A DNA stretch of 64,000 nt from Betaproteobacteria bacterium (GTDB lineage Bacteria; Pseudomonadota; Gammaproteobacteria; Burkholderiales; SG8-41), in assembly GCA_016868035.1 (NCBI GenBank), contig VGID01000001.1:262509-326508 (forward strand), given 5' to 3'. The notes beneath the pieces were generated by a model. It was not told where the DNA came from and ran no database searches. It saw nothing but the letters and a program-made list of their open reading frames with translations. The position numbers were made by a program, and so were the translations under genes. This document shows, in pieces, positions 56,435 through 64,000 of this stretch (positions are counted from its first letter, which is position 1; each line of letters opens with the position of its first letter).

Positions 56435-57412
56435 ATGAGACGCTGCAGCCATGCAATGCTGCTCGGCATCGTCGCGACAGCATTCGCCCTGAACGCGGGC
56501 GCACAGCAGACGAACTATCCAACGAGATCGATACGGTTGATCGTCGGCTTCGCGCCCGGTGGTTCGACCGATACGGTAGCGCGTGCGATCGGGCGCCACC
56601 TCGGCGAGCGGCTCGGGCAGTCGGTCGTCGTCGACAACCGCACCGGTGCCGGTGGCTCGGTCGGCACCGAAATGGCTGCGCGCGCGGCCGCGGACGGCTA
56701 CACCCTGACGATGGGCACCACCAGCACTCATCCGATCAGCGCGGCAGTGTACCCCAAGCTCAGATACGACCCGGTGAGGGATTTCGAGCCGATCGCGCTG
56801 GTCGCCATTTCGCACTTCCTGCTGGTCGTGCACCCTGACGTGCGGTCGAACACGTTGCAGGAGTTCATCTCCCTGGTACGAACGCAGCCCGGCAAGCTCA
56901 ATTACGCCTCGGCCGGGCTCGGCAGTTCCACGCATTTTGCGATGGCGTTGCTGATCGCCGAGGCGAAGCTCGACATGGTGCACGTGCCGTTCAGCGGGAG
57001 CGCTACCGCAACGACGGCGATTGTCGGCGGCCAGGTGCAGGCTCTGTTCTCCGCCGCTCCGGCGCTGATCCCGCAGGTAAAGGCGGGCCGCGTCCGGGCC
57101 ATGGCCATCGGCTCGACAGCGCGCGCGGCTATCCTGCCCGACGTGCCGACTGTAGCGGAGTCCGGTTTCCCCGGATTCGAGGCCGGCCTCTGGTTCGGGT
57201 TCTTTGCGCCCAGGGGCACGCCTGCTCCTGTCGTTCGGCGGCTGCATGCGGAGCTGGCCAAGATCGTACAGTCGCCGGAGATCAAGGAGCAGTTCGATCG
57301 GCAGGGCCTCGAGCCCCGCGGCCTCGGGCCGGCCGAGCTCGGCAAGCTCGTGAAGTCCGAGGTCGAAAAGTTCCGGAACGTGGTCAAGACCGCGGGGATC
57401 AAGCTCGACTAG
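56435..57412 (+). CDS. Bug/TctC-family tripartite tricarboxylate-type solute-binding receptor
   Basis: 325 residues. Signal peptide (1-23, AFALNAGAQQ), so periplasmic. The Bug fold is clear: NYPTRSIRLIVGFAPGGSTD is the first ligand loop, VVDNRTGAGGSVGTEMAARA and FSGSATATTAIVGGQVQALF follow. These receptors bind carboxylates such as citrate, nicotinate or aromatic acids and pass them to TctAB-type permeases. No permease gene is nearby; orphan Bug receptors are plentiful in Betaproteobacteria. Ligand unknown. Confidence 0.92.
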   Translation: MRRCSHAMLLGIVATAFALNAGAQQTNYPTRSIRLIVGFAPGGSTDTVARAIGRHLGERLGQSVVVDNRTGAGGSVGTEMAARAAADGYTLTMGTTSTHPISAAVYPKLRYDPVRDFEPIALVAISHFLLVVHPDVRSNTLQEFISLVRTQPGKLNYASAGLGSSTHFAMALLIAEAKLDMVHVPFSGSATATTAIVGGQVQALFSAAPALIPQVKAGRVRAMAIGSTARAAILPDVPTVAESGFPGFEAGLWFGFFAPRGTPAPVVRRLHAELAKIVQSPEIKEQFDRQGLEPRGLGPAELGKLVKSEVEKFRNVVKTAGIKLD

Positions 57413-57696
57413 CCTCACCGCGAGCTTACCGGCGAACCGTCGCGCCGGCGCGCCGGCGCCGGGAGTGGCGAGATCGTGCCGGGGTCCGAGCACACAGGAC
57501 CCCGCAAGCCGCGGTCGGTGCGCGGGGTTCTTGCCCGGCGGGTGGCGGCGCGAGCGCCGCGGCAAAAAGACCGCGATCGCTCCGACACAGGCATACTTCG
57601 CTTCTACACCGGACAAAGGCTTTTCCGGGCCCGCATGTCTGCGGAGAGCGGCGCGCGGGCCTCGTCACGAAGTGAATGACGAAAGACGAGTAGCTG

Positions 57697-58749
57697 ATGA
57701 GTACATCAAGCGAACACGGGCGGGAAACGACGATTGTCTTCGACGAGCTGAAATCGCTGGCGGAGCGCGTCTTCCAGCGTCAACGCGTCCCAGACGGCGA
57801 AGCGCGCCTGGTGGCGAGCGTTTTGATCGAGGCGAATCTGCGCGGCCATCCCTCCCACGGCGTGATCCGCGTTCCCAAGTGGGCGGACGGATTAAAGGCC
57901 GGCGCGATCAATGCGCGCTGCGCGCCCTCGATCATCAAGGAGACCCCGAGCGCGGCATGGATGGATGGCGACCTCGGGCTGGGTCCCGTGGTTGCAAGCA
58001 TCGCCAGCAAGCTGGCCGCGCAGAAGGCGCGCGAAACAGGAATCGGGCTGGTGAGCGTCTGCCGCGCCTCGCACATCGCGATGCTCCAGTACTACACCGA
58101 GGCCTTGGCCTCGGAAGGCTTGATCGGCGCGGTCATGACGAACACGGAGTCGGGCGTGGCCCCGTACGGCGGCGTGGACAAGATACTGGGTACCAATCCG
58201 CTGTCCATCGCCGTCCCCGGCCGCGATGGCCCGATCGTGCTCGACATGTCGACGAGCCATGTCGCGCGCGGCAAGATCGTGGTCGCGAAAAGCCGCGGGG
58301 AGGAAATTCCGGCGGGCTGGGCCATCGACAACGAGGGGCGGCCGACGACGGACCCGGACGCCGCGCTGGCAGGAGCGCTGCTTCCGGTCGGCGGAGCGAA
58401 AGGTTCGGGCCTTGCCATCATGGTGGATCTGCTGGCGGGGGCGCTCGCCGGCGGAGCGGTAGGAAGAAAGGTTCGCGGGACGTTTCACATGGATCGGGAA
58501 GCCACCAAGGGCGACCTGTTCGTCGCCATCGACCCCGAGGCGATCTGCGGTCTCGAAGTGTTCCTGGACCGCGTCGAGGACCTGAAGGCCGACATCCGCA
58601 GCAGCAGGGTTGCACCCGGCTTTAACCGGATACTTCTTCCCGGCGAGTTCGAGATGGAATGCCGTCAGCGCTATCTTCGCGAGGGCGTCCCGATCACCGC
58701 CGACCTGCTGGAGGACCTTCGGCGCCGGGCGGACGCAATTGCCGCTTGA
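57697..58749 (+). CDS. Ldh family (malate/L-lactate dehydrogenase type 2) oxidoreductase
   Basis: 350 residues. NAD(P)-dependent dehydrogenase of the LDH2/MDG family. RGHPSHGVIRVPKWADGLKA carries the catalytic histidine region, VCRASHIAMLQYYTEALASE follows, then TNTESGVAPYGGVDKILGTN and LPVGGAKGSGLAIMVDLLAG. Relatives act on malate, sulfolactate, ureidoglycolate or diketogulonate, so the substrate is open. Its place between a carboxylate receptor and a fumarase-type hydro-lyase favours a hydroxy- or keto-diacid. Confidence 0.9.
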   Translation: MSTSSEHGRETTIVFDELKSLAERVFQRQRVPDGEARLVASVLIEANLRGHPSHGVIRVPKWADGLKAGAINARCAPSIIKETPSAAWMDGDLGLGPVVASIASKLAAQKARETGIGLVSVCRASHIAMLQYYTEALASEGLIGAVMTNTESGVAPYGGVDKILGTNPLSIAVPGRDGPIVLDMSTSHVARGKIVVAKSRGEEIPAGWAIDNEGRPTTDPDAALAGALLPVGGAKGSGLAIMVDLLAGALAGGAVGRKVRGTFHMDREATKGDLFVAIDPEAICGLEVFLDRVEDLKADIRSSRVAPGFNRILLPGEFEMECRQRYLREGVPITADLLEDLRRRADAIAA

Positions 58750-58972
58750 GCGGGAGAGCCGTCTCGACCGACAGCGCCAGCCCTTGCGTTTTCGGGGAGA
58801 GCATGCGGTAACCGAGTCTCTTGTCGGATGCGGGCCGTTGGGGTCCCGGGCGTATCCGCGATCGCCGACTTGCCCCATTTTTTTTCATTAATATCGTGAC
58901 AAATTGTCGTTTGAAGGCGCCGGTTTGATTGTGCTGAAATCGCCGTGTGCCCTAAGCGAAAGGATTTCGAAC

Positions 58973-59875
58973 GTGCCCATTCCATACCAGGTCGTCGAAG
59001 AAACCGCCCGCCAGATGTATGGCCGTGCGCTGAAGAAATACCCGCCGGACCTCGTAAAGTGCCTGCGATCGGCGGCCAAAGCCGAGACCAACCCCGTCGC
59101 TCAGAAACACTTCCAGCTGATGGTGGCGTCCATCGAAAAGGGCGAGCAAAAAGACCAGCCGATATGCCAGGACACCGGCATGCAAACGCTCTGGATCAAG
59201 GCCGGCACCAACATGCAGTTTAACGGGCAAAAGGTGCAGGACGCGATCCGTAACGGAGTTCGCCGCTGGTCAAGTGAAAACGAGTACCGCAAGACCGTGG
59301 TTCACCCAGTGACACGGGCGAAAGTCGGCGAGCAGGTCGGCCTGCGTCATCCGACGATCTACTGGGATTTTCTCGAAGGGAAAGACTATCTGGAAATGAT
59401 GATGCTTTCCAAGGGATCGGGCTCCGAGAATCAAGGGTTTCTCGCGATGCTCGTTCCGGCGCAGGGTATTAACGGGGTCAAACAATTCATTATCGACAGC
59501 GTGCTGGCCGCGGGGGGTCAATTTTGCCCCCCCGGGGTCGCCGGCGTCGGGATCGGCGGCACCTTCGACAGCGTCGCACGCATGGCGAAGGAAGCTCTGC
59601 TACGCCCTCTGGACACGAGAAATCCGGATCCGAAGATCGCGGAGCTGGAGGACGAACTTCTCGAAGCCATAAACGCCACGGGGATCGGCCCGATGGGTCT
59701 TGGTGGAAAGACTACGGTTTTCAAGGTGAATGTCGAATACGGCGTGACCCACGAGACACAGAATCCCGTCGCGCTCAATCTGCAATGCTGGGCGCATCGG
59801 AAGGCAGGGGCTCGAATTCATTCCGATGGTCGGGTCGAATATATCGATTACTTCGGAGGCGAAGCTCATGAGTAA
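58973..59875 (+). CDS. Class I fumarase/tartrate dehydratase-type hydro-lyase, alpha subunit
   Basis: 300 residues from GTG 58973. The Fe-S subunit of a two-subunit class I hydro-lyase. Cluster-ligand cysteines are C65 (PICQDTGMQTLWIK), C185 (GGQFCPPGVAGVGIGG) and C272 (NLQCWAHR). Subunit sizes (300 and 214) fit both two-subunit fumarase and L-tartrate dehydratase (TtdAB), and sequence alone does not separate them here. Adjacent succinate dehydrogenase genes favour fumarate/malate. It overlaps the beta subunit gene by 8 bp. Confidence 0.88.
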   Translation: MPIPYQVVEETARQMYGRALKKYPPDLVKCLRSAAKAETNPVAQKHFQLMVASIEKGEQKDQPICQDTGMQTLWIKAGTNMQFNGQKVQDAIRNGVRRWSSENEYRKTVVHPVTRAKVGEQVGLRHPTIYWDFLEGKDYLEMMMLSKGSGSENQGFLAMLVPAQGINGVKQFIIDSVLAAGGQFCPPGVAGVGIGGTFDSVARMAKEALLRPLDTRNPDPKIAELEDELLEAINATGIGPMGLGGKTTVFKVNVEYGVTHETQNPVALNLQCWAHRKAGARIHSDGRVEYIDYFGGEAHE

Positions 59876-60512
59876 GGAATGGCGCCTGAAGACGCCTTTG
59901 TCAGAAGAGGATGTGCGCAAGCTGGAGCTTCTCGATATCGTCTATCTCACTGGAAAGATGTGGGGCATTCGCGATGAGAACCTTCGCCGGCATCTCGATC
60001 ATGGACAGCCGCTTCCGGAAGGAGTGAACTACCGGGGCTACCCGGTTCTGCACGAGGCGTCGGGTTACAAGAAAAACGGCGACGAGTGGGTGTTCACGAG
60101 CGGCATGGGCAACACGACCAGCACGCGGATGGAGCGATGGATGCCGCAGATCGTCGAGCGGCATGGTTGCCGCGCGATACTCGGAAAAGGCGGCATGCTG
60201 GAAGGCACGACGAACGCGTGTAAGAAATACGGTTGTGTTTACTTAAGCACGATTGGCGGTGCTGCAAGTCACTACGATAGCCACGCAAAGATCGTCGAAG
60301 TTTACTGGCCCGATCTCACGTCGCAGGCAATTCTTGAGCTCGAGCTGAAAGACTACGGGCCCTGCTTCGTGGCGATCGACGCGCACGGCAACAACCACTA
60401 CTTCAACCAGCGCAAGGATGTCGAGACTCGGCGGGCCGATATCTATCGGAAGGCCGGCGTTTCGTCTCCCTCTGCCTCGCCACAGATCATTCCGATCGTT
60501 CCACAGCGGTAG
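59868..60512 (+). CDS. Class I fumarase/tartrate dehydratase-type hydro-lyase, beta subunit
   Basis: 214 residues from ATG 59868. C-terminal swivelling domain partner of the alpha subunit. Family marks are LDIVYLTGKMWGIRDENLRR, TSGMGNTTSTRMERWMPQIV (substrate-binding T-S-R-M), ILGKGGMLEGTTNACKKYGC and FVAIDAHGNNHYFNQ. The last 25 residues are proline- and serine-rich and not conserved. The gene is followed 51 bp later by the succinate dehydrogenase genes. Confidence 0.88.
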   Translation: MSKEWRLKTPLSEEDVRKLELLDIVYLTGKMWGIRDENLRRHLDHGQPLPEGVNYRGYPVLHEASGYKKNGDEWVFTSGMGNTTSTRMERWMPQIVERHGCRAILGKGGMLEGTTNACKKYGCVYLSTIGGAASHYDSHAKIVEVYWPDLTSQAILELELKDYGPCFVAIDAHGNNHYFNQRKDVETRRADIYRKAGVSSPSASPQIIPIVPQR

Positions 60513-60563
60513 CCCGGCGCCGCTGCTGCCGATTCCGGGCGCCGCACCTGGCATGACAGGGAC

Positions 60564-60953
60564 ATGAACACCGCGGGCGACGCAGCGCGGGCGGATGCCG
60601 CGGCCGGAAGGCGCGGCTTCTGGCCGTGGCTGCTGCAGCGCGTGAGCGGCCTGTTCCTCGCGTACTTCGTCATCGTGCACGTCGTCATGCTGCACTTCCT
60701 GCGCGAGGGGGAAATCGATGCTTCCGGCGTCGCGGAGCGCCTCCGCGAGAGCACCACGATGCAGGCGTTCTACGCGGTTTTCGTCGTTCTCGTGGTGTTC
60801 CACGCGTTCAACGGTTTGCGGGGCATCGCGCTCGATCACGTGTCCTCCGCATCCGGCACGCGCGCGGTCAGGGTGACCGTGTGGGCGCTCGGGCTCGCGA
60901 TTGTTATCTATGGATTCGTCGTGCTCCATGCCCTGACCGGGCTTCGCTCATGA
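60564..60953 (+). CDS. Succinate dehydrogenase membrane anchor subunit (first)
   Basis: 129 residues with three membrane helices (about 23-45, 66-85 and 103-125). Candidate haem-ligand histidines occur in FVIVHVVMLHF and VVFHAFNGLRGIALD, a pattern shared with SdhC/SdhD of the type with two short anchors. It precedes the second anchor, sdhA and sdhB. Whether this is the C or D subunit is not certain. Confidence 0.8.
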   Translation: MNTAGDAARADAAAGRRGFWPWLLQRVSGLFLAYFVIVHVVMLHFLREGEIDASGVAERLRESTTMQAFYAVFVVLVVFHAFNGLRGIALDHVSSASGTRAVRVTVWALGLAIVIYGFVVLHALTGLRS

Positions 60954-60976
60954 CGTCGGACTGAGGAATACCGGCA

Positions 60977-61360
60977 ATGGTCGCGTGGGTCCGGGGAATG
61001 ATCGACGAGGTACGGCTCAACCTGAGCCCCGGCGTGCTGGCGTGGGCCCTGCACAGGGTGACCGGAATACTGCTTGCGTTCTATCTCCTCGCCCACCTCG
61101 CGGTGCTGGGAACGTCGCTGGGCGGGGCCGGCGGATTTGACGCGGCGATGGGCGGCCTGCGCAGCCCCTTCTTCCTCTTTCTCGAAAGCGCGATCGTCGT
61201 GATCGTCGCCTATCACATGTTCAACGGCGTGCGCGTCATGATCATCGAGTTCGCGGGCCTGACGCGGCAGCAGCGACAGCTGTTCCGGCTTGTCGTCGGC
61301 GGCGCGGTCTCGGTGATGGCATTCACCGGGTGGGTCTTCTTCGCGCGGGTTCTCGCCTAG
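60977..61360 (+). CDS. Succinate dehydrogenase cytochrome b subunit (second anchor)
   Basis: 127 residues with three membrane helices (about 22-45, 60-80 and 103-125). [20 protein letters not shown] gives the SdhC-like quinone and haem region, and [20 protein letters not shown] gives the haem-ligand histidine followed by the conserved R. Together with the upstream gene it anchors the SdhAB dimer in the inner membrane. Confidence 0.85.
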   Translation: MVAWVRGMIDEVRLNLSPGVLAWALHRVTGILLAFYLLAHLAVLGTSLGGAGGFDAAMGGLRSPFFLFLESAIVVIVAYHMFNGVRVMIIEFAGLTRQQRQLFRLVVGGAVSVMAFTGWVFFARVLA

Positions 61361-61389
61361 CGGGCTGGGCCGGCAACCGGGAGCAGGAC

Positions 61390-63093
61390 GTGATCAAGCA
61401 TGACATCGTGATCGTCGGCGGGGGCCTCGCGGGCCTGAGGGCGGCGCTCGAGGCGCGGCGGGCCGGTGTCGACGTTGCGGTGATCTCCAAGCTCTTTCCG
61501 CTGCGCTCGCATTCGTGCATGGCCCAGGGGGGACTAAACGCCGCTCTCGGGAACCATCCGGACAGCCGTTCCGACAGCCCGGAGGTGCACGCGTTTGACA
61601 CCGTGAAGGGCAGCGACTACCTCGCCGACCAGGACGCCGTCGAGATCATGACGCGCGACGGCGTCGAGATCGTGTACGAAATGGAGCGTTGGGGCTGCCC
61701 GTGGTCGCGTTTCGACGACGGCTCGATCGCGCAGCGCCCCTTCGGGGGCCAGTCGTTTCCGCGCACCTGCTACGGCGCCGACAAGACCGGCCTCTACCTG
61801 CTGCAGACGCTGTACGAGCAGTGCGTCAGGAGCGAGGTGCGCTTCTACGACGAGTTTCTGGTCGTCTCGCTCGTGGTCCGCGACGGGCGTTGTTTCGGCG
61901 CGGTCGCCTACGAAGTCGCGAACGGGGCCATACACGCCATCGAGGCCCGCGTGCTCCTGCTCGCCACCGGCGGGTGCGGCCGCCTTTTCAGCCACACCAG
62001 CAACTCCCTGACTTCGACCGGGTTCGGTACGGCGCTCGCCTATCTCGCCGGCGTGCCGCTCAAGGACATGGAATTCTTCCAGTTCCACCCCACGACGCTG
62101 GTTGGCCATGGCACGACCATCACGGAAGGACTGCGCGGCCAGGGGGCCTATCTCTTCAACGGCGCCGGGGAGCGGTTCATGGAGCGTTACGTGTCGAACG
62201 CCGTGATGGAGCGCGCGCCCAGGGACATCGTCGCCCGCGCCGTCCAGACCGAGATCAACAGCGGGCGCGGCATCGGCGGAGAGCGCTACGTGCACCTCGA
62301 CGTGCGTCACCTCGGCGAAGAGAAGCTGCAAACCATGTTTCCGGGCATCATCGAGGTCTGCCAGGAGTTTCGAAAGATCGATCCGATCCGGGAGATGATC
62401 CCGGTGGCGCCCGGCGCGCACTACACGATGGGCGGAATCGACGTGAATGCGGACGGCGAAACCGAGGTGGACGGACTGTATGCGGCCGGAGAATGCGCGT
62501 GCGTGAGCGTGCACGGCGCAAACCGCCTGGGCGGAAACTCGCTGCTCGACACCCTCGTTTTCGGACGGCGCACCGGACGCGCCATCGTGGAATATCTCGG
62601 CCGCGCAAGGGGCGCGCCCCCTGCCGCTGGAGCCGCGGACGCGGTGCGTAGCGCGGAGGAGAACCTGGCCAAGCTCGTCGCGGGGTCCGGCACGGAAGAC
62701 CCCACCGCGCTACGCAGGCGGATGAACCTTCTGATGGACGAGAGCGTGACGGTATACCGGGAGGACGGAGCCCTCGCGCGGACGGTGGAAGGGATCCGCG
62801 ATCTCCAGGAACGCTATACGCGGATGCGTCCGATCTACGGGGGACGCCGCTTCAACTACGATCTGATCTGGAGCCTCGAGCTGAGGGGGACCCTGCTGCT
62901 CGCCGAAGTGGTCGCTGCGGGCGCGCGGATTCGGAAGGAAAGCAGGGGATCACACTACCGGACCGACTATCCGGAGCGGGATGATGCCTCGTGGCTCAAG
63001 CACACGCTTGCATACTTCCGGCCGGAGGGCCCCGAATTCCGCGGCAAGCCGGTCACCATAACCAAGTGGTCGCCCCAGGAAAGAAGGTATTAG
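61390..63093 (+). CDS. sdhA: Succinate dehydrogenase/fumarate reductase flavoprotein subunit
   Basis: 567 residues from GTG 61390 with GGGAG upstream. FAD motif [20 protein letters not shown]. Covalent-FAD histidine H41 in [19 protein letters not shown]. The substrate-binding HPTT in [20 protein letters not shown], the catalytic arginine region, and [20 protein letters not shown] with [20 protein letters not shown] are complete. It most resembles the SdhA of operons with two short anchors, so it may be a second complex in this organism in addition to a standard TCA-cycle one. Confidence 0.93.
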   Translation: MIKHDIVIVGGGLAGLRAALEARRAGVDVAVISKLFPLRSHSCMAQGGLNAALGNHPDSRSDSPEVHAFDTVKGSDYLADQDAVEIMTRDGVEIVYEMERWGCPWSRFDDGSIAQRPFGGQSFPRTCYGADKTGLYLLQTLYEQCVRSEVRFYDEFLVVSLVVRDGRCFGAVAYEVANGAIHAIEARVLLLATGGCGRLFSHTSNSLTSTGFGTALAYLAGVPLKDMEFFQFHPTTLVGHGTTITEGLRGQGAYLFNGAGERFMERYVSNAVMERAPRDIVARAVQTEINSGRGIGGERYVHLDVRHLGEEKLQTMFPGIIEVCQEFRKIDPIREMIPVAPGAHYTMGGIDVNADGETEVDGLYAAGECACVSVHGANRLGGNSLLDTLVFGRRTGRAIVEYLGRARGAPPAAGAADAVRSAEENLAKLVAGSGTEDPTALRRRMNLLMDESVTVYREDGALARTVEGIRDLQERYTRMRPIYGGRRFNYDLIWSLELRGTLLLAEVVAAGARIRKESRGSHYRTDYPERDDASWLKHTLAYFRPEGPEFRGKPVTITKWSPQERRY

Positions 63094-63096
63094 TCC

Positions 63097-63825
63097 GTGA
63101 TCCGGTTTCGCGTCTTCCGGTTTGACCCCGCTTGCGACAAGGCGCCGCGCTTCGACACGTTCGAGGTCCCGGCCGAAAAAGGAATGCCCGTCCTCGACGG
63201 CTTGGCCTACATTTTCGAGAACGTGGATCACTCGCTCGCGTATCGCTCGTCGTGCCGCACCGCGCTGTGCGGCAGCTGCGCCATGCACATCAACGGGCGA
63301 TACCGGCTTGCCTGCCAGACCCAGATCGCCGACGTGGTGCGGCACGGGCTGGTGGAAGTCCGGCCTCTCGCCCACCTCCCGGTGCTTCGCGACCTGGTGG
63401 TCGACATGACCGGATTCATGGATCAGTGGCGCCGGATCCAGCCCTATCTGATCTCAACCCGGCCGCCGTCCGGCGGGGAAAATCCGCAGACACCGGAGCA
63501 ACGTCAGCTCCTCGACGGCCTCATCGACTGCATCCTCTGCGGGGCGTGCTACGCCGCCTGTCCGACCGCTCGCGACAATCCGAAATATCTCGGCCCGCAC
63601 GCGCTCATGCGGGCGCTGCGGTTCATCGATGATTCGCGCGACGAGGCGACCGAGGAACGGCTGGCGCAGGTTGCAAGCGAACAGGGAGTGTTCCGGTGCC
63701 ACACGGTCTTCAACTGCCAGACCGTGTGCCCGAAGGACCTTGATCCGGCGGGCGCCATCGTCCGCATCAAGCGCCACGCCGTTTCGCGCGCCCTGCGCGC
63801 CTCCGGGAAAGACCGCCCCGGATGA
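63097..63825 (+). CDS. sdhB: Succinate dehydrogenase iron-sulfur subunit
   Basis: 242 residues from GTG 63097, three bases after sdhA. All eleven cluster cysteines are visible: C53, C58, C61 and C73 for the [2Fe-2S] centre; C145, C148, C151 and C155 (CILCGACYAACP); C201, C207 and C211 (CHTVFNCQTVCPKDLDP) for the [4Fe-4S] and [3Fe-4S] centres. Spacing equals that of E. coli SdhB. It transfers electrons from SdhA flavin to quinone. Confidence 0.95.
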   Translation: MIRFRVFRFDPACDKAPRFDTFEVPAEKGMPVLDGLAYIFENVDHSLAYRSSCRTALCGSCAMHINGRYRLACQTQIADVVRHGLVEVRPLAHLPVLRDLVVDMTGFMDQWRRIQPYLISTRPPSGGENPQTPEQRQLLDGLIDCILCGACYAACPTARDNPKYLGPHALMRALRFIDDSRDEATEERLAQVASEQGVFRCHTVFNCQTVCPKDLDPAGAIVRIKRHAVSRALRASGKDRPG

Positions 63826-63826
63826 T

Positions 63827-64000
63827 TCACCGGGCTCGGCGGAGATACGCCCACCGGGCAACGGGCGCGAGGGCCCCGAAGATGCCGATGCTCGCGAACG
63901 CGAGTCCCCACGCCATGAGGCTGTGGTTGCCCCCGGCGAGATCGAGCACCACGCCGAATATGAGCGGCCCGAGCACCGCCGCGCTAAAGCCGATCAGCGA
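63827..64000 (-). CDS. C-terminal end of a major facilitator superfamily transporter
   Basis: The last 57 residues of a minus-strand gene that enters from the right edge, ending with TGA at 63827-63829. It reads SLIGFSAAVLGPLIFGVVLD and MAWGLAFASIGIFGALAPVA and ends WAYLRRAR. Two helices and the G-x-x-x-G-P-x-x-x-G-x-x-x-D pattern fit helices 11-12 of an MFS exporter or permease. It is convergent with sdhB. The substrate cannot be judged. Confidence 0.7.
   Translation of the reverse strand, partial: SLIGFSAAVLGPLIFGVVLDLAGGNHSLMAWGLAFASIGIFGALAPVARWAYLRRAR

Noticed and set aside
57499-57528. ACCCCGC...GCGGGGT hairpin after the Bug receptor gene
   Set aside because: The stem is clear but no U-run follows, and such GC stems are common by chance at this base composition.
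58846-58890. Possible Rho-independent terminator before the hydro-lyase genes (T-run at 58880-58887)
   Set aside because: The T-run is good, but the only stem (TGGGG with CCCCA) is short with a loop of about 30 nt, so it is not supported.

Overview
The window reads as chromosomal DNA of a Betaproteobacterium, probably an environmental Burkholderiales, Rhodocyclales or Nitrosomonadales relative. The GC content is very high, the gene set is typical of the class (phoBR, ubiE-ubiJ-ubiB, pilT-pilU-yggS-proC-yggT, nadD-rsfS-rlmH-maf-rng, class I phaC, liuR-liuABCE, a Bug-type solute receptor), and several -10 boxes are close to TATAAT. No tRNA, rRNA, CRISPR array, prophage or intact insertion sequence was seen. 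About 65 protein genes are supported, some truncated or broken.

Layout. 1-1.5 kb: phosphate two-component system on the minus strand (phoR cut by the window edge). 1.6-6.7 kb: ubiquinone block ubiE, two envelope proteins, ubiJ, ubiB. 6.7-13.8 kb: SSS-family symporter, small membrane proteins, DHH phosphoesterase, VanZ-like protein, SagB-like oxidoreductase, MazG-like pyrophosphohydrolase. 13.8-18 kb: small 2Fe-2S protein, hydrolase, NodI/NodJ-type ABC exporter, HemJ, DsbA-fold isomerase. 18-24.7 kb: HIRAN protein, FAH-family enzyme, RlmL-type methyltransferase, secreted hydrolase, small Cys protein, FMN hydroxy-acid oxidase, TauE-type exporter. 24.8-29.4 kb: pilU/pilT, yggS, proC, yggT. 29.8-37.9 kb (minus strand): aceE, aceF, nadD, rsfS, rlmH, maf, rng. 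38-42.8 kb (minus strand): crotonase, SDR, class I PHA synthase, metallo-hydrolase. 42.9-53.2 kb: liuR and a leucine/isovalerate degradation cluster interleaved with other genes. 53.4-64 kb: methyltransferase, zinc-ribbon membrane protein, a 271-bp MITE-like element, a GcvA-type LysR regulator, tripartite-type solute receptor, Ldh-family dehydrogenase, two-subunit class I hydro-lyase, succinate dehydrogenase CDAB, and the end of an MFS gene.

How the genes work together. liuR is flanked by two copies of a palindrome centred on ACGTTAACGT. One lies between liuR and the divergent metallo-hydrolase/phaC/SDR operon and the other lies before the isovaleryl-CoA dehydrogenase, so acyl-CoA breakdown and polyhydroxyalkanoate synthesis may share one regulator. 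The last 9 kb looks like a carboxylate-use module feeding fumarate and succinate into the electron chain.

The strongest unexplained signal is in the intergenic spaces. Twenty-two gaps carry short-period tandem repeats, mostly 7-mers with some 8- to 10-mers. Most are arranged as two inverted arms around a short unique core, so each could fold into a long imperfect hairpin. At least nine unrelated repeat-unit families share this architecture. Some arms run right up to, or into, coding sequences.
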